From Platerodrilus igneus (lineage: Eukaryota > Arthropoda > Insecta > Coleoptera > Lycidae), in assembly GCA_036346225.1 (NCBI GenBank), contig JARFIW010001090.1, positions 1,488,001-1,552,000 of the forward strand: 64,000 nucleotides of DNA, in the 5' to 3' direction. The position numbers and the translations under genes are program-made. Below, piece by piece: positions 13,168-24,720 of this stretch (within the stretch, counting starts at the first letter, position 1; each line of letters opens with the position of its first letter). Below the pieces are notes generated by a model. The model saw nothing but the letters and a program-made list of their open reading frames with translations. It ran no database searches and was not told the DNA's origin.

Positions 13168-13225
13168 AAATAACGTCATTGTTTCATTACACACTCTAGT
13201 GTGTAATGAAACAATGACGTTATTT
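13168..13225. repeat. 58-bp near-perfect palindrome
   Basis: Two 28-bp arms (13168-13195 and 13198-13225) are exact inverted complements around a 2-bp CT centre; the inner part reads TAACGTCATTGTTTCATTAC on one arm. The outer flanks keep looser inverted similarity (TTTATAATATTA on both sides). It would extrude as a cruciform or fold as a long hairpin RNA. It marks the inner junction of the inverted ends of the mariner-like element. Confidence 0.95.
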
Positions 13226-13505
13226 CTATTTATAGTAATATTATAAACCTATATTTCAAATTCTTTCGAAAAATTTTTATGTAACACCCATTTTTGTATA
13301 CATGTTTGAAAATGTTCTATTATAAAGGCCTAAAAATAAAAAAAAATAGGGTGCAATTTAGATAAAAAATTAAATATTGAAGTGATAAGGGGTCACGAGA
13401 GGTCATTGAAACTGTAATTCTAAAAATAAATCGCAGGAAAATATAATAGAATCCGGAAAAAATGGAATTTTTTGTAATAATCATGGTTACGTCCTGTATA
13501 ATACA

Positions 13506-14800
13506 AGCGCACCTTTATTAATTGATGTACAATGCAAAAACGCAGATTGCGCGTGTATAAATAATCACCCTGTATGATACAAGCATATTGTAAATAAATA
13601 GCAAGTAACATAAAAATCGACCGTTTTAATACAAAGCGGTTAATTTTACTTATTAATTATCAATACGATTTAGATAAAAATGCATTTGATGTGCTGTAAA
13701 TAGCATAAAAGAGTACAGCGTTACGCATTTAGCTTGAGAAACTAAAATCAACATGTATTTAAAAAACCCAAAATTAATAAATAATTTTGTGTACAGAAAG
13801 CAAATATTTCCTATAAAGCGCAAACTCTGCATTAAAAAGCAATCAAAGTAAATTAATTAACCCGTAGATTGTAGCAATTAATTCTAAATAAAAGAACTTT
13901 CTAGACGATTAGTCATTGGGAATACATGAATTTTGTATAAACTCATTAAATAAGCATTTTTATTCCAAGAAGCAGTTTGAACATTGAAAATAAAACGTAA
14001 AATCCCCGGAACAATTGATAAAAAATAATTTAAGATCTTCGGATTCACTGTTAGAAAAAAGCGATACGCAACAATAATAGCATATGATAAACAAGGACAA
14101 AAGTGAACCTGTCAGGGATACCTAGAACAGATAAGAAGGTAATAAAAGGTCGAAATTTTACACACTAATTGAGTATTTCGGGAATCCTTACATCATAATG
14201 TTCGAGATTATTATGGTAAATTCTAGAAATAGATAAATTTGTATATATAGGAGCGCTTATCGTTTCGAGGGAATTTCATTCTTAAATTTGATCCGATGCA
14301 GTCGACGCGTAAAGTAGATCAAGAAATGTTATTTTAAAACGTTACCCGTTGCGTTATATAGAAGTATGGAGTAAAACATAGTTGCGAGGTTGCAATGAAT
14401 ATTGAACTGATGTTTTTAAACCCAAATTACATACAAAAATGGAATTATTAATTACGAAGGAAAAGCAAAATTCTTCAGTATAAAGCTATTTTAAAAATGT
14501 AATAAATAATCGAAAGGAAGATTTAACCAAAAATGTATTTAGATAATTGCTATTAGAAATCAGGAAAAACTTGTAAGCCGATTTGGAGATTAATTTAAGA
14601 TAAGATTTTTAATTACGTGAAGCGTTTGTAGATTCTGCAAGTATCACTGTTAGATTTATCTTTAACTGATATTAGAGTATTTAGATCTAGTTTAAGATAA
14701 CCCTAATAATTTTTTTCTTGCGTGAGGGATTTTTTTACCAGGAGTGTGTTTTCAAGGTTCGATATACTCTGGCTTTTAATAAATTATATAGACTGTATAG

Positions 14801-14802
<2 letters not shown>
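13506..14802 (-). mobile_element. (TA)n-associated element, type B copy, inverted
   Basis: Read on the minus strand this region follows the order of the plus-strand type B copies. GATTGCTTTTTAATGCA (near 13845) matches about 24530; AAGCTAAATGCGTAA matches about 24645; GCATTTTTATC matches about 24700; and an upstream block with ATTTAAGAAT and ATGATGTAAGG matches about 24060-24175. Near 13505-13560 it also shares GCGCTTGTATTATAC and CAGGGTGATTATTTA with 20660-20740. Its presumed left end lies at the (TA)n tract at 14803, but no TTGCTGTG terminus is visible, so that end has decayed. Confidence 0.6.

Positions 14803-14841
<39 letters not shown>
14803..14841. repeat. (TA)n microsatellite at the LINE 5' junction
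   Basis: About 39 bp of TA alternation. The RTE-like LINE starts directly on its right side at TGGACCTGCGCC, and an inverted type B copy ends on its left side. Confidence 0.95.
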
Positions 14842-14843
<2 letters not shown>

Positions 14844-15192
14844 ACCTGCGCCTTGAAGAAGTTCTAATATACTAGAACGGGTAGTGAGCTAAAAAGTCGA
14901 ACTATAGGTTTAATCAAATTAGTGGGGTCTTTAGTGAGGAACCCGACTAAGACAAGTCCCCGAAAGAAGGCAGCAGTTCTGTAGGTACTTAGAGTGGCAG
15001 GACCTTGAGGGTCGGTATGACACTCTAAGAGACACTACTGCGATGTAGAAGGCAACGGGAAACCACCACAGACATCCCAAGTACACAGCGTACCGAAAAT
15101 GTTTTAAAATTATGGCATAGCCTGGGGTTAACGATTACTTGAGCTAAAATAGCCCCCATTCGGATCTACGGGAGGGGACTGCTTCGGAGGAT

Positions 15193-15675
15193 GTGATCGA
15201 CAAGTTTAAAAGAAGAGCAATGAACATTTTGCGAGTCGGAGCGTGCAATATCAGAAGCATGAAGCAAGTAAGTAGGCTAGAGAATCTAAAAATTGAAATA
15301 AATAGGTTAGTATTAGACATAATAGGGATTAGCGAAGTTCGATGGCCAGATGCGGGGGATTTTTGGAGCGGGGACTTTAGGGTAATTCATACAGGATCAG
15401 AGAAAGGGAATTCAGGTGTGGGAATAGTCATGCGGAGAAAAAAAAGACACTCTGTAGAATACTACTTAAAAAAGAACGAAAGAGTGCTCATGATAAGATT
15501 AGAATATAAACCTGTAAATACAGTAATAATAAAACAACTATACAAGTCCACCTCTAACTACAGTAAGGAAGAGGTAGAAGCGATCTACAAAGACATCGAA
15601 GACATACTAAAATGTGTAAAAGGACACGAAAATTTAATAACTACGGGAGATTTTAATGCAGTGGTAAGAGGGTAG
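15193..15675 (+). pseudogene. LINE endonuclease domain (EEP family)
   Basis: A 160-codon open frame; the first ATG is at 15220. It resembles the endonuclease/exonuclease/phosphatase domain of RTE-type LINEs (often annotated craniofacial development protein 2-like). Visible motifs are ACNIRSM at the start, DIIGISEVRW with the catalytic glutamate, a GVGIVMRRK strand, a tyrosine-poor LYKSTS segment where Y/APTS is usual, and GDFNAVV with the catalytic D and N. It ends at a TAG where the family normally continues with G and a few more strands (the SDH box). The protein would nick target DNA to prime reverse transcription. Downstream, 15793-15999 continues the domain (DTDHNKVILK) in another frame. 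Confidence 0.85.
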
Positions 15676-15792
15676 GGAAGGAGTAGTAGTAGGTTTATTT
15701 GATTTAGGCATCAGAAACGACAGGAGAAATAGGCTGGTAGAATTTTACAAAAAAAAAACGATTTACTATCACAAACACATTATTTCAACATC

Positions 15793-15999
15793 ATGTTAGA
15801 AAATGATACACGTGGAGGATGCCAGGAGACAGGGAGATATAAAATACATTACATTTTTGTTCGACAACGGTTTAGAAATCAAGTAAAAGACTGTAGAAAC
15901 TACCCAGAAGCAGATATAGATACTGACCACAACAAAGTAATTCTGAAAGCCGTGCCTAAATTAAAAACTTTGAAAAAAAGAAGGGAAAAAAAGCAATAA
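15793..15999 (+). pseudogene. LINE endonuclease C-terminal remnant
   Basis: Sixty-eight codons in a different frame from the main endonuclease piece. RYKIHYIFVRQRFRN and DTDHNKVILK correspond to the end of the EEP domain, with the catalytic D..H pair in TDHN. The tail is lysine-rich. It is separated from the upstream piece by a stop and a frame change near 15675-15790. Confidence 0.7.
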
Positions 16000-16579
16000 G
16001 AGTTTGAGGAAGTAAAAGATAAATATATTAATAAAAGATTTGAGAAAAAGTCAAACGAATTACTAAAAGACATCGAAAAAATTACTTATACTAAGGAAGT
16101 AGATACAGAATGGAATAACATTAAATCCATCTTAGATATAACGACCAGAAATATTTTAGGGTAAAAAGAAAATAAAAAGCAATGCGTAACAAAGACCATT
16201 CTAAATTTAATAAAAGAAAGGCGAAAATACAAAAACAAACCAGAGGAAGCAGGAAAACGGAGATACAAGGTCATAAAATGGGAAATTATTCGCAAATGCA
16301 GGAAAGTTAAAGAACATTGGATTGATGAAAAGTGCAAAGAGGTACAAACTAAGATGTAAATAGAAAAGACGCACGAAGCATACAAATGTCATTATACAAA
16401 GTGTAGAGAAAGTGGTTAGATGGTAAGGATATATAGGCAATTTATATGCAGGAGAGGAACTAGAAGTACTAGCACAGGAATCAAACATCGAAAAGACGAC
16501 TTGGGATATCCTATACTTAGATATAAGTGTGAATCAGCAGTAAAGAGTTGAAAATAATAAGGCACCGAGTATAGATAAA

Positions 16580-17259
16580 GTGCAAGCAGAAACTGAACGT
16601 CTCAATCAACTTGTAAGTTTTATGTATGAGACAGGTGATATATCCAAAGATTTCAAACGTAACGCCATAGTCACTATACCAAAAAAGAAAGGTGCAGATG
16701 AATGTGAAAACTTTCGAACAATAAGTTTGATAGCACACGTATCAAAAATATTAACGAGAATTGTACCAAGGCGGATGGAAAACGGACTGAAGAAATACTA
16801 AGAGAAGAACAATTTGAGTTTAGACGAAACAGGGGAACACGGTAGGCCATTTTAGCTTTTAGTGAGTTAATGAAGAAAACAATAGAAAAAGGATAAAGCG
16901 TGTATATAGGGTGTGTAGATTTGGAAAAAGCATTGGACAATGTAAAATGGGAGATAATGTTCGAAATACTCCTAAAGATTGGAATGAGTTATAGGGATAG
17001 ACGAATAGTACATAGTTTACATAAAGATCAAGCAGCGCTAATAGAACTAGATCAAGAACGTACAGAAGTAAACATTAGGAAAATTGTGAGACAGGGATGT
17101 GCCCTATCACCAATAATTTTTAACTTATACATCGAAGAGGCAATGAATACTATCAAAAGCAGAAAGACATTTCAAATTACTATGCAGTGCAAACGATTGA
17201 TATGCTTAGATTTGCAGATGATAATAGCGGTACTAGCATCTAGCAATGAAAAGTCATAA
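16580..17259 (+). pseudogene. LINE reverse transcriptase domain, frameshifted
   Basis: Pieces of an RT_like (non-LTR) domain lie in order. 16580-16801 gives GDISKDFKRNAIVTIPKKKG and CENFRTISLIAHVSKILTRI (template-grip region). 16900-17259 gives YIGCVDLEKALDNV, where the usual KAFD is KALD, then VRQGCALSPIIFNLYIE. The catalytic FADD motif is present near 17210 but in a neighbouring frame from the sequence on either side. Stops at 16799 and around 16880 and a frameshift at the active site make it non-functional. Confidence 0.85.
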
Positions 17260-17359
17260 GCAGCTCTTAATGAAATGGAAACAGTTCTAACAGAGAGATA
17301 CAGGATGAAAATTAAGAAAAATAAAAATAGTGTACTAGTATGTAAAGAACGGGTAAATA

Positions 17360-17935
17360 AGTCAAAAAAAAGAACGCGAATAGGAAACGAGAAATTACAA
17401 AAGGTTAAAGATTTCTGCTACCTAGGAAGTTAAATAACACAAGATGGGAAGAGTACAAAAAATATAAAATAAAGATTAGCGCAAAACCGTGTTCCATTTA
17501 ACAAGAAAAAGCAACCACTATGTTTAAAAACAACAAACAGAAACAAGTAAAAGATTGCTGAAAACATATATGTCAAACACAGCACTGTACGCATTTGAAA
17601 CGTGGACAGGGGTAGAAACGGACAGAAGAAAGGTAGAAGCCTTTGAAATGTGGTGCTACAGAAGTATGACGAAGATATCATGGACAGACAAAGTTACGAA
17701 CAAACACGTTCTCGAAATTGTAGGGAAAAAAGAAATATGTGGAAAACAGTAAAAAATATAAAAGATAGGATGATAGGACACATACTAGGGCATGAAAAAA
17801 TAGTGCGTAATATATTAGAAGCAGAGAAAAGAAAAAATAGAGATAAAAGTAGACCTAGATTAGACTATTGCACACAGATGGTGAAAGATGTAGACTGTGG
17901 GAATTTCAGGGAATTGTGTAGGTAATCTCAGAATA
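17360..17935 (+). pseudogene. LINE ORF C-terminal region
   Basis: A continuation of the LINE polyprotein with stops and frame changes. KDFCYLGS near 17409 is followed by KVEAFEMWCYRSM and KISWTDKVTNKHVLEIVG (17555-17752). The next piece, in another frame (17650-17925), has DRMIGHILGHEKIVRN, KSRPRLDYCTQMVKDV and GNFRELCR. This order (YLGS, EMWCYRR, ISWTDKVTN, IGHIL.H) is characteristic of RTE-type LINE C-termini. Its biochemical role is not established. Confidence 0.8.
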
Positions 17936-17998
17936 AGAAACAATGGAGAGACGCGTCCAACCAATTCTAGAACTGAGGACCTATTAATGATGATATAT

Positions 17999-19125
17999 AT
18001 TATAGTAATTTTAAAAGATCAAAAATAAATATAAACGAAGCAACTTCAAAACACCCTGTATAAAGGAACAACCAGAAATTACGTGCGAAATTTATATTAG
18101 TTAATTCATTTTTAAGTATCAGGTATTAACGAAATTTTATAAATAATTAATAAAATTTAAGTAGGTTTGCAGAGAAATTAAATGGTAGAAGCCAATGCCA
18201 TTAAGCTATTAATTAATTTGAATTTAATTGAACGATTATTGATGTATAATTTGCATAAAAGCGTGTAAAACCCCATGATACTAAGATGAAACGCGTTGCT
18301 ATCTGACAAATATATCAGTGGAGTAGAAATACGCCGAACTCTAAATCGTGGAAATGTATATAAAACGTGATAAATTGTGATTGCTATAAACTGTAAATAT
18401 TGGGGTGGCGTATGAGAGTGTTCTTCAAGGTAGTGTGAATTATTTACGTATTGAACAGAATATGTGTAAATAATTTTATTACGGTATTCAACTAGAAATT
18501 GAAGGTGTCTAGAAAGCTTTTAAACGTTCCATAAGAACGTGAAATTTTGTGAAGAGTACATGGCTTTGTTTTTTTTATTTTTATGCAAAGTAGAAGGGCA
18601 TACATTATGCAGAATTAGTTGGGTTATTATGAGCTCACCATACCCCACAGTTTACTTAGATTATTAAAATAAATAAATAAATTATAAAGAAGGAATTTTA
18701 GAGAAGGTATTATTCAAGGTCCATTTACTCCGAGTACATTTTATGTGTTTGATGATTTAAAAAGGTAAATACAGGACATTATAAAATAAGAGTTACTGAA
18801 GTGTAACGTGAACAATAAAATATGGACAGTGTTGAATTGCATTGGTAAATAGGAATAAATAAAAGATTGTATGTTGGTTGTATTTTGTGGTTTTATTGAG
18901 AGTATGCGTGAATGATAGAATTTGAGAGTGAATATAGATATCCAAAAGGAGGTCCAAATGAGCTAGCCGGAAGCAGTTGAAGAAGACCGTTTAACCGAGG
19001 AAGAGAGGAAAACGGGTAAGAAATATTTTTTGTGTATTATTTAAATTTTGAAGTTTCGAGTTTTGAAACTTTTATAAAATTTTCGAAAATATTTTTGTTG
19101 GTAAGGATTTACCCGAGTTCCACGG

Positions 19126-19127
<2 letters not shown>
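17999..19127 (-). mobile_element. (TA)n-flanked element, type A copy, inverted
   Basis: On the minus strand it begins TTGCCGTGGAACTCGGGTAA directly at the (TA)n tract at 19128 and parallels the type A copy at 8502: a GGCTAGCTCA block follows, then AATACAACCAACATACAA and a TTTTATTTA stretch. The similarity is clear for at least the first 350 bp. The other end is lost next to the RTE-like LINE. It also contains ACACCCTGTATAAAG near 18050, a phrase common at ends of arthropod mariner-like elements. Confidence 0.6.

Positions 19128-19159
<32 letters not shown>
19128..19159. repeat. (TA)n tract between two head-to-head element copies
   Basis: About 32 bp of TA alternation. An inverted type A copy starts at its left edge and a type B copy (GGGTGCTGTG) starts at its right edge, so the tract is the centre of a divergent pair. 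Confidence 0.95.
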
Positions 19160-19161
<2 letters not shown>

Positions 19162-20890
19162 GGTGCTGTGAAAAGACCTCGCGTTGGGCGTCGCTAAAAT
19201 TTGCTGTGACAACAGGTACAGCAAATTGTAAAATTTGAAATTGTTGATTTACCTTCCTTTCTAACTTTTCTTTGTATGGCTAGCTTAGTAGAAGTAATGA
19301 AAATTAAAAATGAAATCAAACACATTAATATCATAAAGCATCCATACAGTCAAAATATTTTCTTTCACACAAAAGAATATAGAGCATTTACAGCACATTT
19401 TCTTTCAAATATAAAATTATTCCTAACAAGTACCTATTTACTTAATTATCAAAATGTTTCTCACCTAATCTTGCTTAAAATTTACAGAACTAAAATCTCT
19501 TCTCTTGTGGATAGTTTACTTTGCTTTTATTACCACGCTTGTAAGGTTTGTTTGGCAAAAAGTTCTTGACAGATAGTCTATTTCAAAGTCAAAGTGTTTT
19601 GAACTCTGACCACAAACCTTCTGGTAAATATCCTTATAATAAAATATTATATGATTAAGAATTACACTACCTTAATTTCAAATAACAAATACTCTATTAT
19701 CAGTTACAAACAAAGAATCTAAAATTAATACTTTAGTTTAGGTTTTAAAAATTCACAGGTATCTCTTAAATATTGAATACTGTGTGCATACTGCATACAT
19801 AATAAAACAACTTTTCCCAAAGTAACATGTTCGCGACTTTATGATTAGATTGGATGGATTGAAACTAGTATTGATTCTTCTACTTATATATAAAATTATT
19901 TCAATTCTAGAATTTTCCTGTTCCGTTGGGAAATAATATACAGTAGATGTCAGATATCCGGGAATTTCAAAGTTCTAATGGGCTAATTAGTGTAAAATCG
20001 CCGCGGCCAAATGGTTGTTTATCCTTGTCTCATTTACGGGTTAATCGTAGCGTCGCATTCCTTCTTACAGTAATACGAAAGCTATAACATTAATTCCTAT
20101 CGATTTTATGGATATCTAATATTAGTCCGGTATCTTAGAATAAAAAGTTTGTTTATTTAATTGATTTATACAACATTTCTTTTTAATTGACGTATTCTTC
20201 CTTTCTTAATCCCGAAAATTCTAAAACATGTTTTATTTAAAATGTTATACGTAAGTCAATTTATATGATTAATTAAAGGTCTAATTGCTTTCCCAACGGG
20301 TTTTGCACATGCAAAAGACGTGCATGTTCATAATTGTAATAATATGATTAATTTTTTAAGGCAAATAAAATAAATTCTAACGCATACTTATAAAGATTAG
20401 AGCTTTAGTTTTTAACAAGATTGATATAGTTCTTTTGCTAAATAAAACAAATGTTTTCCATTTTACATCTTACAATCTAGTTCGTATCTTTAAAAACGTA
20501 TGTAATGCATTTTAAGAAATCTCAAGAGTAATTATATTTACATATACGGCTTAAATTTGTACATACGGCTGTATTATTGATTTAAAATTGAAGCCTTTAA
20601 ACACACGAAAAGTGTGTTTTACTTTGCACTCTAATGGCTATGTATTTAAAACACGCTTTTATTATACAGGGTGATTATTTACATGCACGGAAGTGTGTTT
20701 TTGCTTTGCACTTAAACGGCTAAAGAGTACGCTTGTATTATACGGATGAAACAATGAATCTTCGAAAATTTCTATTCTTTCCGGTTTCTTTTACACTTGG
20801 TGGGCTTTATTTGTCGGCTTTAGGTTTCAATGACCTTTCGTGGCCCCTTTATCATGTCAATATTGTTACGTTTAGAATTTGGACTCAAAT
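19160..20890 (+). mobile_element. (TA)n-flanked element, type B copy
   Basis: Left end GGGTGCTGTG, then GGGCGTCGCTAAAATT and a second GCTGTG. The body matches the 10648 copy at high similarity for more than 1 kb (TACCTATTTACTTAATTA at 19431, TAAAATTTACAGAAC at 19477). It continues past the point where the 10648 copy is interrupted. Near 20665-20740 it has TTATACAGGGTGATTATTTA and CGCTTGTATTATAC, which are also found in the inverted copy at 13506-14802. The last ~140 bp (20745-20885) resemble the mariner-like terminal sequence near 13390-13500. Confidence 0.65.
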
Positions 20891-20938
20891 GGTCCTTAGT
20901 TAATAATTGAAATTATGTAGTCATAGTCATTGATCATC

Positions 20939-21070
20939 CCAAGAGTTACTCCTAATTAAATTACGATAAATTACAAGAAATCCCCTTTCATGATAAACAC
21001 CTAGGAGTTACGCATCATTAGATCACAGTAAATTACAAGAAATTCCTTTCATGATAAATATTTAACCACA
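20939..21070. repeat. Two direct ~65-bp repeats
   Basis: GAGTTACTCCTAATTA..TTACAAGAAATCCCCTTTCATGATAAA is followed directly by GAGTTACGCATCATTA..TTACAAGAAATTCCTTTCATGATAAA. A short tandem duplication, with no coding role seen. Confidence 0.75.
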
Positions 21071-21079
21071 AGCCTGGAA

Positions 21080-22763
21080 TGAGTAGAAAGCCAATCGTCA
21101 TACTTCCTATTAAAGCAGTACAAAGTAATTCTCAATTATAATAAGTAGTAACTATAAATAGCGATTGGAATCAGAAAACTGCATTTATTTAGCAGGAAAA
21201 TAAGTAATTCGCACAATATGTAAATAGCAAGCATTTAACACCCTATATATTGACCGTAATTAACTTTAATCAATGCCAGTAAGCATATCTTTCAATAATA
21301 GAACGCGTATTCAGCAGAGAAATAATCGTACATGTAATTAAACTACGTTGAGGAGTGTTCAACAAGTTTAATAAAATAAATACGCAGAAGAGCAGATAAA
21401 ACCTAATAAATCCCCATGCAATTACGCTTGTGATAAAGAAGGAACAATAAACGCTTTGATAAAAAAAACGCACTTTCAAAGATCGGTTTAAATAAATACG
21501 AAAACTGCATTCGTCTTACATCATTTATTTTGTACAATTATCCAAAAGCTTTATCTACACAAAACAACAGACATAAGTTAAAAGTCCGGTCACGATAACA
21601 AATAATGAGGCAATCAAAGATCGTAAATAATGGCATGATATGAAAATCCGAAATAGTTTCATTAGAAATCAGTTTGAAACGTGGTTGTTTGCAACAATCT
21701 GTAAGACTGCTTGGAAAACCAATTCAAATGTAGTGGGAAACAGCTATATAACACCCACCGGTGATAAGGCACGGTCAATCTCAACTTGAAGCACGTCGAA
21801 TTCACAACACTTAACCAAATATGTACGCGTCAGATAAGTAAAATTTATATTATAGTGAAAATAGTGCTGCGTTAAGAATATATGAAGAGTTTTTGCCGTT
21901 TTTTCTAGAAAACGTCAGTAAAAATTGGGTGATTAATTTAAATTAAATATTCATAATGATATAGGGCTTCTAATCTGCGTCGAAAACAATTCTAATTCTA
22001 ATTCTGGTTCTAATTCAAATTCACGAGTATAAGATATTCATAATTGAAAGAAACACACGAATTCCAATTGGTATTTAAGGCATATACAGAGAAATATAGA
22101 ATAAAGCACAAGGTGATTTTGGAGACAAGAGGTAACCGTACTGAAGTATTGGTTCAACGTATGTTAAGAAGTACAAAGTAGAGCATTGGTTTCGATTGAA
22201 GATAACAAGGAGGTGTTGATCCACAACACGAAACAACTTATCAGGAGATCACAGGTCAGACCTACATAATTTTAAGGAATCTTTTCAAATCTAAATTTTA
22301 ACATTGAATATATTAATTTTCTCACTAATTTGTAAAGAGTCAACAAGGACATTGAGTACGTTAAAACTTACGTAATAATTATAAAAAGGTCTCGAACGTT
22401 CCAGATTTTTTGTAAAGATATCGTTTTTAGTGACTTTATATTAAATTAAAAGGATATAAATTTTAGAATAAATAATCCATATTATATTAATTGATTGAAG
22501 GGTGTATTTAAAGAATTACGAAAATTGTGAAGTGTGAATATTATATCCATTCATTATATGAATGTTGATTGACTTTGTTTTATCAATTCACACAGGTAAC
22601 CATAAAGGGGGTGAAAGAAAATTGATCATCGTAACGTTGTGCACTCTGTGTAAATTAAAAAAGGCTAGCCGTGGCATATTAAAATTAAAAGATTAAAGTG
22701 AGAAACACAGAGAGGGTGGCGTTCAGTAGAACGTTTATTACACCGAGTACGGCGTTATCATAT

Positions 22764-22764
<1 letters not shown>
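21080..22764. other. AT-rich DNA; possible inverted (TA)n-family end at right
   Basis: No coding region. At the right edge, the minus strand reads TTGATATGATAACGCCG outward from the (TA)n tract at 22765, loosely like the TTGCTGTGTTAG termini, so an inverted family copy may end here. The remaining sequence was not matched to the other copies. Confidence 0.35.
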
Positions 22765-22812
<48 letters not shown>

Positions 22813-22970
22813 TGTATTTTATTCAAATCCCAATTGATCGTTTCAAATCGAGCTAGTATTTGGGGTTTGCATAAAAGTCTTAGTTATTATTTCATCTTAT
22901 TAACTATAATATCTCAGTATTTATTAACTTGTCTTGTTCAATTAATTACCTAATATGTATATATATATAA

Positions 22971-23010
<40 letters not shown>

Positions 23011-23017
23011 TATGTAT

Positions 23018-23056
<39 letters not shown>
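22765..23056. repeat. Two (TA)n tracts with a 140-bp spacer
   Basis: (TA)n at 22765-22815 and a second, interrupted TA tract at 22953-23056, separated by unremarkable AT-rich DNA. The second tract abuts the TTGCTGTG end of the next type B copy. Open frames reading YIYIYI across these tracts are repeat by-products. Confidence 0.9.
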
Positions 23057-24720
23057 TGCTGTGAAAAAGGCCGCACGTTAGTGCGCCGCTTAAACAGTGA
23101 TGTGAAATGGGCCGCACGTTGTGGCGTCACTAAAAGAGTGCTGTGAAAAGGACTGCACGTTGGTGCGCCGCTTAAAGAGTGATGTGGTAGGAATTGCGTT
23201 GTGAGCGTCACTAAAAGGGTGCTGTGATACAGATACAGCAATTTCTAAAACTTGAAATTGTTCACTTACCTTCCTTTCTAACTTTGCTTGGCTAGCTCAA
23301 CGAAATTAACAAAGTTTTAAAAATAAAATAAAACAGCAATATCACAAAGCATTTATACAGTATGGAATATTTTATCTCAAACAAGAGCATTTACAACATC
23401 GTTTCTTTCAAACATAAAATAATTTCCAAGAAGTATTTATTATATAAAAAAAGTTGTTCCTTACCTTATTTTAAATTTACAGAACTAAATTTCCATTTTT
23501 ATGGATGGTTTACCTGGTTATGTTTATTGCCCCGCAATCCTTGACAGATAATCTATTAAAAGGTCAGAGTGATTCGAACTCCGATCACAAATTTTCCTGA
23601 TAAAAATTCCTTACAAAGAAAAAATTATTAGGAGTATCTTAAACTAAATACAAATATTTCAATATTAGTTAAAAATAAATCTAAAAGTAACACTTGCAGA
23701 ATCTACAAAAACGCTCCTCGTAATTAAATATCTTCTTAAATTGATGGCCAAATCAGCCTACAAGATTTTTCATATTTAAAATCCTCGTTTCAAACAGCAG
23801 TTGCCAAAGTACATTTTTGGTTAAATCTTCCTTTTGATTATTTAATAAAATTTTTAAAATAGCATTCTCTTGAAGAATTATCCCTCTTTATTGTAAATAA
23901 TAAATTCCATTTTTTATTTATGTAATTTGCATTTAGAACATCACTTCTATATACATTGTACCTTCGTAATTATTAAATTACAGTATGCTTACTGCATACT
24001 TTAAATATTATCTTCGCAAAGCAACAGCTCGCGACTTAAATCAAAAAAACCATTTCACAATCGAATTTAAGAATAGAATGAATTCACAATTTTAATAGAC
24101 GCTTCCTTATATAGCCAAATTATCTATATCCAGAAGTTTGTAGAATATTATGGAACATTACGATGCAAGGTTTCACGGAAAACCTCATTAGAGTCTAAAA
24201 TCGCGGCGAAATTACCTCGTAATCTAGTTCCAGTTATTAGTGACACGCGCCGTTTTTCCTTCTTTAACACATACAATTCTTGGGCGTCGCACACTAATGC
24301 GAAAGATGATGGATTTTGTCGGATATTTCTTGGATTTTGTGAGTTTTTCGTGTTCCGGCCGCTTCTTCGAACAAACGTGTATTTATTAATGAGTTCACAC
24401 GAATTCTAGATCCGGATGGCTCATCGTTTTAGCTATTTTCGTAGTTCTAAATACGTATGATTAATATTACACAGAATTCTTTATTTAAAATAAATTTCTG
24501 TAATCCACAGGGTAATTGATTTAGACTTTAATTGCTTTTTAATGCAAAAAGGGTTGCATTTTATAGAAATATTTGCCTTCGTGTTTTAGTACTCAAACTT
24601 TATTAAAATTGGGGTTTAAAATACACATTGATTGTAGTTTCTTAAGCTAAATGCGTAAAGTTAGTACTGTTCTATGCTATTTATAATAAATAAAAAGCAT
24701 TTTTATCAAAAAACTATTGA
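23057..24720 (+). mobile_element. (TA)n-flanked element, type B copy with expanded subterminal repeats
   Basis: Starts TTGCTGTGAAAAAGG at (TA)n. The first ~180 bp hold four tandem units of roughly 45 bp, each running GTGATGTG or GTGCTGTG, then GGNCGCACGTT, then GCGTCACTAAAAG or CGCCGCTTAAA. Then come CTTGGCTAGCTCAACG and the shared body (CAATATCACAAAGCAT, TTGACAGATAATCTATT). The 3' part near 24515-24705 matches the inverted copy at 13506-14802. No coding capacity seen. Confidence 0.7.

Larger units (their letters stand above)
12147..13505 (+). mobile_element. Tc1/mariner-like element with long inverted ends
   Basis: The outer ends read TATACAG (left) and CTGTATA (right), suggesting TA target sites. 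Inverted similarity is clear between about 12290-12390 and 13280-13345: TTTCAAACATGTATACAAA and its complement lie beside ATGGGTGTT and AACACCCAT. The interior holds the N-terminal half of a DDE transposase (12550-13035) and then a 58-bp perfect palindrome. The C-terminal half of the transposase is missing, so this copy cannot be autonomous. It sits between a plus-oriented and a minus-oriented type B copy. Confidence 0.6.
14842..17998 (+). mobile_element. RTE-like non-LTR retrotransposon, decayed
   Basis: A ~3.16-kb LINE copy in the plus orientation. A 5' leader (14842-15190) contains CACTCTAAGAGACACTACTG and GGAAACCACCACAGAC, phrases I recall from RTE-type insect LINEs. Then follow an apurinic-type endonuclease, a reverse transcriptase and a C-terminal tail in order, broken by many stops and frameshifts. 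The copy ends in ATTAATGATGATATATAT, the short GAT/GATA-rich tail typical of the RTE clade instead of poly(A). Near full length but clearly dead. Confidence 0.85.

Noticed and set aside
16086..16940. Minus-strand frames of 73-99 codons
   Set aside because: Antisense shadows of the plus-strand LINE; they have hydrophobic F/L/S composition and no motif.
23565..23595. B-box-like GTTCGAATC on the minus strand in a type B copy
   Set aside because: The A box is missing, and the other type B copies do not preserve the motif, so it is not a tRNA-derived promoter.
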